Origin: Chloroflexota bacterium
Lineage (GTDB): Bacteria > Chloroflexota > UBA6077 > FW602-bin22
DNA: 64,000 bases
Assembly (NCBI GenBank): GCA_004297775.1
Contig: SCUE01000012.1
Coordinates: 62,001-126,000, forward strand
Direction of reading: 5' to 3'
Below the pieces are notes generated by a model. That model was not told where the DNA came from. It was given only the letters and a program-made list of their open reading frames with translations, and did no database searches. Below, piece after piece: positions 54,087-61,720 of the stretch. A program made the translations under genes and the position numbers. The stretch's first letter is position 1. Each line of letters starts with the position of its first letter.

Positions 54087-54349
54087 CGATCCAGGCGATG
54101 AGCCATTCCTTTCCGCAGTCCCTCAACATACGCGGCGCCATCGATGTTCCGCTCACGCCAGGCGCCGAACGTCGATCGAAGGATTTCCTCGGCCCGGCCT
54201 TCTTCGACCGCGGGATACGTCGCGACGATTGCTCGACGCACGAGTTCAGCCAACGACGCACCGGTTCGTTTCGACTCGTGCTTCAAAGTGTCGTAGAGAT
54301 CGTCGGTCAGTACGACCGGCGTACGGTGGCTCACGATGTCACGATACAT
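54083..54349 (-). CDS. vapB: VapB-type antitoxin (ribbon-helix-helix)
   Basis: 88 residues from the ATG at 54349; a GTG five codons later (54334) is an alternative since TATCGT ends 6 nt before it. N-terminal RHH domain: HRTPVVLTDDLYDTLKHES, then helices KRTGASLAELVRRAIVATYP. The C-terminal half (STFGAWRERNIDGAAYVEGLRKG) wraps the toxin. The operon is probably autoregulated. Reading frame is open far upstream, but that part is antisense to non-coding sequence. Confidence 0.85.
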   Translation of the reverse strand: MYRDIVSHRTPVVLTDDLYDTLKHESKRTGASLAELVRRAIVATYPAVEEGRAEEILRSTFGAWRERNIDGAAYVEGLRKGMAHRLDR

Positions 54350-54534
54350 CACTGTAGGCTCAGCCGGAAAGGCCATCGCCCATCCGACCACCTTGCGGCG
54401 CCAGGCATCGACGTCCCCGGCGATCAGGCGGCTATCCGGCGTTGGTCGCGACGTAGCCGAAGGCCAACGATCCGCGAGAATCACCGTCACAAGGCGGGAT
54501 TGCCACCCGCCGGCGTGCCAAGGAGCGAGCCACG

Positions 54535-55416
54535 ATGCAGCGAATCGCGCGCAATCAGTACGTGTATGGCTTCTCGGCGGACACAACGCCGGTCATCCAT
54601 GTCGAACCAGACGAATCGTTCATCGTCGAGACGTACGACGCCTCGACCGGTCGCATCCGCGCTGCGGAGGATCTGGCTGGCTATCTGGCGGTGCGAGACA
54701 TGCGGAAGGTGAATCCGGCCGGTGGACCGATCTTCGTGCGCGGCGCCCACTCCGGCGACGAACTGGTCGTGACAATCGAGCGGATCGGACTGGCCGATCA
54801 GTGGTACGTTCGCGCCGCGCCGGGAGGGCCAATCGTGCCCGATGTGGACGGACCGCGCGCGATGATCGTGCCGATCGATGGCGACACGATCGTTCTGGCC
54901 GGGCGCCTGCGTGTTCCCGCGCGGCCGATGGTCGGCGTGATTGGCACGGCGCCATCGCGCGGAGTCGTCTACACGGCCAATCCCGGGCCGCAGGGATCGA
55001 ACCTGGACTGCAACGCGATCCGCGTCGGATCCCGCGTGCATCTGCCGGTCGCGGTCGAAGGCGCGCTACTCGCGATCGGTGATGTTCACGCGGCCATGGG
55101 CGACGGCGAGATCTCCGGCACCGGTGTCGAGACGAACGGCGAGGTGCAGGCGCGCGTCGAGACCCTGTTCCGCGGGTCGCACGGCTGGCCGTGGATCGAA
55201 ACCGAGAATGAGATTGTCGCGACCGGCCACGCCCCAAATGTCGCGGACGCGATCAATCAGGCGGTCGATCGCCTCTGCCGCCTACTCGGCGAGTTCCACG
55301 GTCTTTCGAGGACCGACGCGTTCATGGCGATCAGCGCACGCGGCGACATCCGCATCGGCCAGTGTTGTGGCGGACTGGATGCAACCGCGTACGCCGCGTT
55401 CCCGCGGGTCGGCTAG
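54535..55416 (+). CDS. Acetamidase/formamidase family protein
   Basis: 293 residues, ATG at 54535 with a GGAGCGAG-like site upstream. FmdA_AmdA fold: MQRIARNQYVYGFSADT (N-terminal strand), KVNPAGGPIFVRGAHSGDELVVTI, and the metal/substrate motif LLAIGDVHAAMGDGEISGTGVE. It hydrolyses short-chain amides to ammonia and acid. First gene of a run of hydrolase/oxidoreductase genes; opposite orientation to the one that follows and overlapping its stop by 4 bp. Confidence 0.92.
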   Translation: MQRIARNQYVYGFSADTTPVIHVEPDESFIVETYDASTGRIRAAEDLAGYLAVRDMRKVNPAGGPIFVRGAHSGDELVVTIERIGLADQWYVRAAPGGPIVPDVDGPRAMIVPIDGDTIVLAGRLRVPARPMVGVIGTAPSRGVVYTANPGPQGSNLDCNAIRVGSRVHLPVAVEGALLAIGDVHAAMGDGEISGTGVETNGEVQARVETLFRGSHGWPWIETENEIVATGHAPNVADAINQAVDRLCRLLGEFHGLSRTDAFMAISARGDIRIGQCCGGLDATAYAAFPRVG

Positions 55417-56501
55417 ACCAGCGCGACCATTTTGCCGGACTTGACCGACTCGTAGGCCGCGTGGATGACGCGCGTGATCTCCAGCGCATCCTTGCCCGGG
55501 GTGTACGGCTGACGACCGGCCGCGATCGCGTCCACGAACTGCTGCGTGACGCTGCCGAAGTCCTGGTTGTAGTTGTCGGGCGTCAGCAGAATCTGCTCCT
55601 CGACCGCGCGGAACGACTCGCTTCCCATCCAGGAGGTCTTCTGGAGGCCGTCGGCGGCCGTCACCGGAGCGGCCGTGATCTTTGTCAGCGGGTCGAAGCG
55701 CAATCCCGCCTTCGTGCCGAACATGTAGAAGCCATCGGCGCCCTTCATATTGGCGACCCAGGCGGCCTCGACGATCGCGCTCTTGCCACCTTCGGCGGCG
55801 ATCATGATCACGACGTGGTCCTCCACGTCCTGCTTGATGCCGCCAGTTGGCGGTTCCTCGGTGAACTGCTTCATCGACGCCATGACCGAGGTGACCTTCG
55901 GATTTCCGAGCAGCCAGAGGACGGTGTCGATCTGGTAGACGGCGATATCCATCATCGCGCCTCCGCCGGCGCGCTGCATGTCGAGGAACCAGTGGGAATC
56001 CGGGAAGATGTGGTGGCCGGGGCGGCCGCGGAAACGCCAGCGGCTGCTGCGAACGTGGTATACGTCGCCGAGTTCGCCGCTCTCCATCATCTCGTGGGCC
56101 TTGCGCTGAGCCGCGTCGCATCGATTGCGCGCCGACGCGCAGGCCAGGAACTTGCCGGATCGATCCGCGATCTGGACCATTCGCTGCGCTTCATTGGGAT
56201 CGAGCGCAAACGGCTTCTCGCAGAGGACGTGCTTGCCGGCCTGAAGCGCCTTCATCGTCGGCTCGGCGTGGGCAAACGGGGGCGTGCTGACGATGACGGC
56301 GTCGACTTCCTTCATTGCCAGCAATTGCCCGATCGACGTGCAGACATTCGGGACGTGCCACTTCTCGGCGTACGCCTGCGCCCGATCGCCCAGGACGTCG
56401 AATACGGCCACGATCTCACCGCCGGGATAGTTCTGCAAGGCGGTCGCGTGGGAGTTTGCGATTGTGCCCGTACCTATAATGCCGATGCGAGTCTTCGCCA
56501 T
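55413..56501 (-). CDS. Gfo/Idh/MocA family oxidoreductase
   Basis: 362 residues from the ATG at 56501 with AGGAG 7-8 nt upstream and TACACT (minus, about 56529-56534) as -10. N-terminal IGIIGTGTIANSHATALQ (NAD(P) fold), HVLCEKPFAL (catalytic Lys), and GGGAMMDIAVYQIDTVLWLLG in the dimerisation domain; the region also has RWRFRGRPGHHIFPDSH, a substrate-contact strand. Probably oxidises a sugar or cyclitol. A second paralogue at 23486 shares the architecture only. Confidence 0.9.
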   Translation of the reverse strand: MAKTRIGIIGTGTIANSHATALQNYPGGEIVAVFDVLGDRAQAYAEKWHVPNVCTSIGQLLAMKEVDAVIVSTPPFAHAEPTMKALQAGKHVLCEKPFALDPNEAQRMVQIADRSGKFLACASARNRCDAAQRKAHEMMESGELGDVYHVRSSRWRFRGRPGHHIFPDSHWFLDMQRAGGGAMMDIAVYQIDTVLWLLGNPKVTSVMASMKQFTEEPPTGGIKQDVEDHVVIMIAAEGGKSAIVEAAWVANMKGADGFYMFGTKAGLRFDPLTKITAAPVTAADGLQKTSWMGSESFRAVEEQILLTPDNYNQDFGSVTQQFVDAIAAGRQPYTPGKDALEITRVIHAAYESVKSGKMVALV

Positions 56502-56582
56502 TTCGTGCTCCTGGTTGAGGTCGGCGGAGTGTAGCGCGCCGCGCGGCACACCACGGACGCTGGCGGTTCGTTGAGGTGTGAA

Positions 56583-57545
56583 ATGTCAGGCGGACCAGTT
56601 GCGCGCATTGACGCCGGAACGTACGGTGTCGCCGTCCATGAATTGACCACTATCGAGCAACTCGCCGCGATCGAGGCGGCCGATCGGATCGGCGTTCGCG
56701 CGATCTGGCTGACGACCGGCGGCGTCGGTCCCGATGCCCTGACGCTCTTCGCGGCGGCCGCGGTTCGAACCCATCAGATCGTGATGGGAACGGGCATCAC
56801 GCCGACGTTCCCGCGTCATCCGCTGGTCGTCGTTCAGCAGGCACACACGATCGCGTCCCTGGCGCCGGGTCGATTCCGCCTGGGAATCGGTCCGAGCCAC
56901 AAGCCGGGCATCGAGTCGATGTTCGGTATTCCGTTTGAACGGCCGCTTCAGCACCTGCGCGAGTACACGCGCATCGCGCGTTCGGCGTTGCAGGTCGGTC
57001 CGTTCGACTTCACGGGCGAGCGCTTCACCGTAAAAGGGAAGTTGTCGAATCCGCCGGGCATCCCGGTGATGGTTTCGGCGTTGCGACCGACGTCGTTCCA
57101 TCTGGCCGGCGAGATCAGCGACGGCGGGCTCGCCTGGATCTGCCCGCTACCATACCTGCGCGACCACGCGTTGCCCGCCCTGACGGCTGGCGCGGCGGTG
57201 GCCGGTCGTGAGAAGCCGCCGATGATCGGTCACTGCTTCGCGGCGGTTCACGATGACCTTTCGGCCGTGCGCGCCGAGGGGAAGGCGCGGCTCGGATTCT
57301 ACCTGCGGGCGCCGTTCTACCAGGAGATGTTCGCCCAGGCGGGCTATCCGGAGGCGCGCGAGGGCACGGTATCAGACGGAATCGTCGACGCGATCGTGGT
57401 CGGCGGTTCCGAGGAACGCGTCGCGGATGGTCTGCGCGCCTATACGGCGGCGGGCATGGACGAAATGATCGTTTCGACGCTGGTGGTCGGCGACGATCGG
57501 AAGAAGAGTTACGAACGAACCATGAGGTTGGTGGCATCTCTATGA
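56583..57545 (+). CDS. LLM-class flavin/F420-dependent oxidoreductase
   Basis: 320 residues from the ATG at 56583 (GAGGTG just before). Luciferase-like monooxygenase TIM barrel: ADRIGVRAIWLTTGGV, LTLFAAAAVRTHQIVMGTGITPTFPRHP, ASLAPGRFRLGIGPSH (flavin-binding loop), and GMDEMIVSTLVVG. Uses FMN or F420 to oxidise a small substrate. Its stop overlaps the next start (ATGA), so coupled to the PIG-L deacetylase. Confidence 0.9.
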   Translation: MSGGPVARIDAGTYGVAVHELTTIEQLAAIEAADRIGVRAIWLTTGGVGPDALTLFAAAAVRTHQIVMGTGITPTFPRHPLVVVQQAHTIASLAPGRFRLGIGPSHKPGIESMFGIPFERPLQHLREYTRIARSALQVGPFDFTGERFTVKGKLSNPPGIPVMVSALRPTSFHLAGEISDGGLAWICPLPYLRDHALPALTAGAAVAGREKPPMIGHCFAAVHDDLSAVRAEGKARLGFYLRAPFYQEMFAQAGYPEAREGTVSDGIVDAIVVGGSEERVADGLRAYTAAGMDEMIVSTLVVGDDRKKSYERTMRLVASL

Positions 57546-58366
57546 CACAGCCGCTCAATATCCTTGTCTTCGGCGCGCATCCGGACGATCCGGATTTTTC
57601 GGCCGGCGGCGTTGCTCACCTGTACGGACGCCTCGGGCATCGCGTGAAGTTCGTGTCGGTGACGAATGGCGATGCCGGCCATCATGAGATGGGTGGCGTG
57701 GAACTCGCTCGCCGGCGATACGCCGAGACGCAGGCGGTCGCTCGCGCGCTCGGTCTGGTCGAGTACCAGGTTCTCGACAACCACGATGGCGAGCTCGAAC
57801 CGACCTTGCCGAATCGTCGCCAGATCATCAAGGTGATCCGCGAGTATCGCCCCGATCTGATCCTGGCGCCGCGCCCGAACGACTACCACCCGGACCATCG
57901 CTACACATCGCAGTTGGTCCAGGATGCCGCGTACATGGTGACGGTGCCGAACGTCGTGTCGTTGACCGACTACCTGCGCATCAATCCGGTCATTGCGTAC
58001 GTGGGCGACAACTTCCAGAGGCCGTATCCGTTCGCGCCGGATGTGGTCGTTGACATCGATGAGGCGATCGAAGCTAAGCTCGATGCGCTGCATTGCCACA
58101 CGTCGCAGGTGTACGAGTGGCTGCCGTACAACGCGATGCGCGAGCACGAGGTTCCGGCCGACGAAGCCTCGCGTCGGACGTGGCTCGCCAGGCGGTATCT
58201 CGATCGCTTCGAGGACCGCGCCAATAAGTACCGCGATCTGCTGAAGCACTTCTACGGCGCCGAGCGCGGCGGTCGGGTTCGCTACGCCGAGGCGTTCGAG
58301 GGCTGTGAGTACGGATCGCGGCTCACCGGCGAACTGATTCCGAGACTCTTCCCGTTCCTTCCCTGA
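57542..58366 (+). CDS. PIG-L/LmbE family deacetylase
   Basis: 274 residues, start overlapping the previous stop. Zinc-dependent N-acetyl hydrolase: AHPDDPDFSAGG (His-Pro-Asp-Asp, first ligands), RPNDYHPDHRYTS (His-x-x-x-His ligand), and the base Asp in the first motif. Family members deacetylate GlcNAc-derived molecules, such as MshB or BshB in thiol synthesis. Coupling with an LLM oxidoreductase hints at modification of an unknown amide or sugar. Confidence 0.92.
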   Translation: MTQPLNILVFGAHPDDPDFSAGGVAHLYGRLGHRVKFVSVTNGDAGHHEMGGVELARRRYAETQAVARALGLVEYQVLDNHDGELEPTLPNRRQIIKVIREYRPDLILAPRPNDYHPDHRYTSQLVQDAAYMVTVPNVVSLTDYLRINPVIAYVGDNFQRPYPFAPDVVVDIDEAIEAKLDALHCHTSQVYEWLPYNAMREHEVPADEASRRTWLARRYLDRFEDRANKYRDLLKHFYGAERGGRVRYAEAFEGCEYGSRLTGELIPRLFPFLP

Positions 58367-58423
58367 GCCTGGCAATCGTGAGAGCCTCTCCGCGTTGGCG
58401 ACTCGAGGCGGGGTCGGTTCGCC

Positions 58424-58987
58424 GTGAGTGACAGCGTCGCGACCTCGGAGGAGATCGCTCAGAGCACGCTGACCGAGGCGGCCGTTCTCGTGCCGGTGTT
58501 TCGCGATCCGGCGGGGGTGCTCCGGGTTATTCTCGTGCTTCGTGGCCCAGGTGGACCGCACGGCGGACAGATCGGACTTCCCGGCGGTCGCCGCGAATCG
58601 TCCGATCCTGATTCGCGCGCCGCGGCGTTGCGCGAGGCGCAGGAGGAGATCGGCCTCGATCCCGACAGCGTCGACGTCCTGGCGGAGCTCGATTCGGTTG
58701 AAACCGCGTCGACCGGATTTCGGATCATCCCGTTTCTCGCCCGCGTCAATCGGTTGCCGTCGAATTGGATTCTCCAGGAGTCGGAGTTGGCCGAGATCTA
58801 CGAGGAAGCGATCGACGACCTGCTCCTTTCCGATCGTCGGTCGATCGAAACATGGCAACTGCCACATTGGAGTGGGCCGCGCGAGATCCCGTTTGTCTGG
58901 CTCCGGGGCCACAAGCTATGGGGCGCGACGTATCGGATCCTCGACTCGGTCTTACCACGCGTTCTTGCTGGCGAGTGGGCCTTCTGA
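58424..58987 (+). CDS. Nudix hydrolase, CoA-pyrophosphatase (NudL-like) type
   Basis: 187 residues, GTG start with GAGGCGGGG upstream. The Nudix box (GX5EX7REUXEEXGU) is complete at residues about 54-77, with GGRRESSD at its start and REAQEEIGL at its end, preceded by GGPHGGQIGLPGG, the NuCoA-type motif of the NudL/YeaB group. Probably cleaves CoA or acyl-CoA into 3',5'-ADP and phosphopantetheine. Confidence 0.9.
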   Translation: MSDSVATSEEIAQSTLTEAAVLVPVFRDPAGVLRVILVLRGPGGPHGGQIGLPGGRRESSDPDSRAAALREAQEEIGLDPDSVDVLAELDSVETASTGFRIIPFLARVNRLPSNWILQESELAEIYEEAIDDLLLSDRRSIETWQLPHWSGPREIPFVWLRGHKLWGATYRILDSVLPRVLAGEWAF

Positions 58988-59004
58988 CCGGTTCCGACCG
59001 CGCG

Positions 59005-59010
59005 TAGAAT
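59005..59010 (+). promoter_or_regulatory. Leaderless promoter of the amidase gene
   Basis: TAGAAT ends 7 nt before the ATG at 59018; no ribosome site. Confidence 0.6.
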
Positions 59011-59017
59011 CCGCGGC

Positions 59018-60637
59018 ATGATCGACGAGGTCCGCGCCCGACTGGCTCGCCGTGGAATCGCGCCACCGGAAGAGCGCCTGACGCGTATCGCGGCCGAGGT
59101 CGCCGCGATTCACGATGGAGTGGCCCGTGCCGGCGCCCTACTGGAGCCGAGCGATTCGCCGTGGACACCACCACGCGAGGAGAATGCGCCCGCGGCCGCG
59201 CCTACAGGGACCGCCCGACCCGACCGAGCCGCCCGGGCTGTGGATTCGAGTGAGATCGCCTGGCTCAGCGCGGCTGAGCTCGGCCGACGTATCCGCGATG
59301 GCGCCGTGTCGCCGGTCGAGGTCGTCCGCTCGCTGCTCGCTCGAATCGACGCCCTCGATGGCGCGCTCAACTGCTACGTCGCGATCGACGGCGATCGGGC
59401 GCTGGAAGCCGCGGAAACGAGCGAGCGCGAGCTTTCCGCCGGGAACTGGCGTGGGCCGTTGCACGGCGTGCCGATGGCGCTGAAGGACATCTATGACACG
59501 GCCGGAATGGCGACATGCGTCGGCTCCGACTTCCTGCGTCATCGCGTGCCAGATCGCGACGCGTTCTCGGTGACGCGGCTTCGGCAAGCTGGGGCGATCT
59601 TGCTTGGCAAGCTCAACATGCACGAGTTCGCCTACGGGTTGACCAGCGACAACCCGCATTTTGGACCGACTCGCAATCCCTGGGATCGGGAACGGGTGCC
59701 CGGCGGATCGAGCGGCGGAAGCGCCGCGGCGCTGGCGGCCGGTCTGTGTCACATTTCGCTGGGAACGGACACCGGCGCGTCGATCCGACTCCCGGCCGCG
59801 GTGTGCGGCGTGGTCGGATTCAAGCCGACGTTCGGCCGCGTATCACGGACCGGCGTCTTTCCTCTCTCATGGTCGCTCGATCACGTCGGGCCGATGGCAC
59901 GGTCGGTCGAGGACGCGGCCCTTGTCTACGACGCGATCGTCAGCCACGATCCCAACGATCCGTGGTGCGCTCGCGCGAGCGTCGCGCCGACCGTGCCTCA
60001 CCTCCAGGCGGGCATCGCGGGATGCCGAGTGGGCGTGCCGCGACGGCATTTCTACGAGCGACTGGCGCCGGACGTCGAGCGTGTGACCGACGCGGCACTC
60101 GATGTGCTCCGATCGCTCGGCGCGACGATCGTCGAGGTGGACTGCTCGATCGCGGCTGACATCGTGCCGATCGTCCTGGCGATCATCGGTGCCGAAGCCT
60201 CGGACGTTCACGCGGAGTGGCTGGCGGCACATCCCGAGCGCTACGGCGCGGATGTGCGTCACCGCCTGGAAACAGGCGCCGCGCTCGATGCGCTTGACTA
60301 TGCCCGAGCCCAGCGACTCCATCGCCGCGTCGCCCAGCGCATCGTCGCCGCGATGGCTGATGTCGACGTGATGGTCACCCCGACCGTGCCGCGAACGGCG
60401 CCACGATTCGGTGAGGTCATCTCGCGCGAGCCGACGGTGGCGTGGAATCGGCTCGTCTCGCCGTTCAACGTCAGCGGGCAACCGGCGCTCTCGCTGCCGT
60501 GTGGATTCGGCGATGATGGGACGCCGCTCGGATTGCAGATCGTCGGCCGGCCGTTCGACGAAGCGACGGTACTGCGCGTCGGTGCAGCGTACGAGCGCGC
60601 GACGGAGCGGCATCGCCACCGCCCCGCTCTTGCCTGA
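59018..60637 (+). CDS. Amidase-signature protein with fused GatC/AtzG-like N-terminal domain
   Basis: 539 residues. Residues 1-50 (RLARRGIAPPEERLTRIAAEVAAIHDGV) resemble the short GatC/AtzG (DUF4089) subunit normally encoded separately, followed by an Ala/Pro-rich linker to about 75. The amidase-signature domain then shows the Ser-cisSer-Lys triad: PMALKDIYDTAG (Lys), VPGGSSGGSAAALAAG (cis-Ser region) and GTDTGASIRLPAAVCG (nucleophile Ser). The end SGQPALSLPCGF is conserved. It hydrolyses an amide, such as a biuret- or urea-derived compound as in AtzE; substrate unproven. The fusion would fix 1:1 stoichiometry. Confidence 0.88.
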   Translation: MIDEVRARLARRGIAPPEERLTRIAAEVAAIHDGVARAGALLEPSDSPWTPPREENAPAAAPTGTARPDRAARAVDSSEIAWLSAAELGRRIRDGAVSPVEVVRSLLARIDALDGALNCYVAIDGDRALEAAETSERELSAGNWRGPLHGVPMALKDIYDTAGMATCVGSDFLRHRVPDRDAFSVTRLRQAGAILLGKLNMHEFAYGLTSDNPHFGPTRNPWDRERVPGGSSGGSAAALAAGLCHISLGTDTGASIRLPAAVCGVVGFKPTFGRVSRTGVFPLSWSLDHVGPMARSVEDAALVYDAIVSHDPNDPWCARASVAPTVPHLQAGIAGCRVGVPRRHFYERLAPDVERVTDAALDVLRSLGATIVEVDCSIAADIVPIVLAIIGAEASDVHAEWLAAHPERYGADVRHRLETGAALDALDYARAQRLHRRVAQRIVAAMADVDVMVTPTVPRTAPRFGEVISREPTVAWNRLVSPFNVSGQPALSLPCGFGDDGTPLGLQIVGRPFDEATVLRVGAAYERATERHRHRPALA

Positions 60638-60677
60638 GCGCGCCACACGCTATCCCGCGTAGCGGAGGAGAAGTCCG

Positions 60678-61658
60678 ATGTCACGGCGCGATTACGACCA
60701 TCACACCGATTTCAAGTTCCACCCGCGTATCACGCAGATCGGGTGCTATTGGGGTGGCGGCGGACACACCGAGTTGTACCTCGTCGAGGGCGATCGGCTC
60801 GCGATCATCGATACCGGAGTCAGCGAGACCCCTGAGGAGTACATCCGTCCAGCACTCGCGGCGATCGGGCGCGACCTCGGCGAGATCGAAGTCATCATCA
60901 ACACCCACGGCCACCACGATCACGCCGGGGGCAACCGGGCGGTACACGACGCGGCACACTGCGAAATCTGGATTCACGAGAACGACGCCGCGCTGACGCA
61001 GGACCCTGATTTCGCGTTCGACACGTTTTTCGTGCGCGACATGAAGCTGCTCGAGCAGTCGGCGCGGATCGATGAGGCGCGATTGAAGCATCGGCAGACC
61101 GCTGGACGTGCCGCGCCCCTGACCCGCCGGTTTCGCGACGGAGACCAGTTGGACCTCGGCGCGGGTGTGGTTTTCCGGGTCGTTCACACGCCCGGCCACA
61201 CGCTCGGTTGCTGCGTGTTTGTCTGGGAGCGGGAGGGGATCGCGATCTCGGGCGATTCGGCGCTCGGCCGCGGTAGCCGCGTTGGCGGCATGCCGCTCAT
61301 CTTCTACCCGGATGCCTATCGCGAATCGCTGGCGACGATTCGTCGCATTCAGCCGCGCGTGCTGTGCCTTGGCCATCACTATCGAACGTTGCGCCAGACG
61401 AACGAGTCGATCCGATACGGCGACGCAATCGCGGCATTTCTGACCGAAAGCGCCGAGATCCAGGATCTGATTGACGCGGCAATGGCGGCGGCGGTGGCTG
61501 AACTCGGTCGCGACGTGCCGTTTGCGCGGGTGGCGCGTCGCGCGTTGCGGCGCCTGGCCGACGACATGCCCCTGGTGGACGAGGCGAGCGGTTGGCCGAA
61601 CGGAGCGATTTCCGCCCTATCCGCGCCGTGGAGTCAAGCGACCGGCCAAGCCGTTTGA
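60678..61658 (+). CDS. MBL-fold metallo-hydrolase
   Basis: 326 residues, ATG with GGAGGAG 7 nt upstream. Beta-lactamase fold: TELYLVEGDRLAIIDTGVSE, THGHHDHAGGNR (HxHxDH metal motif), VVHTPGHTLGCCVFV (third His), SGDSALGRGSRVGG (bridging Asp) and CLGHHYRTLRQT (last His). Both zinc sites are therefore complete. Glyoxalase II-like, lactonase or other hydrolase; the extra C-terminal 70-residue helical region is family-typical for SoxH-like proteins. Ends the catabolic run. Confidence 0.92.
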   Translation: MSRRDYDHHTDFKFHPRITQIGCYWGGGGHTELYLVEGDRLAIIDTGVSETPEEYIRPALAAIGRDLGEIEVIINTHGHHDHAGGNRAVHDAAHCEIWIHENDAALTQDPDFAFDTFFVRDMKLLEQSARIDEARLKHRQTAGRAAPLTRRFRDGDQLDLGAGVVFRVVHTPGHTLGCCVFVWEREGIAISGDSALGRGSRVGGMPLIFYPDAYRESLATIRRIQPRVLCLGHHYRTLRQTNESIRYGDAIAAFLTESAEIQDLIDAAMAAAVAELGRDVPFARVARRALRRLADDMPLVDEASGWPNGAISALSAPWSQATGQAV

Positions 61659-61680
61659 CACGTTTCTATGCTTCACGTCG

Positions 61681-61710
61681 TTGACACTGACTGCTGATCG
61701 CACATAGAGT
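61681..61710 (+). promoter_or_regulatory. Promoter of the membrane glycosidase gene
   Basis: TTGACA (61681-61686), 18-bp spacer, TAGAGT (61705-61710). The ATG at 61721 is 10 nt beyond the -10, giving a leader of about 4 nt. Confidence 0.65.
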
Positions 61711-61720
61711 GCGCGCGCCA

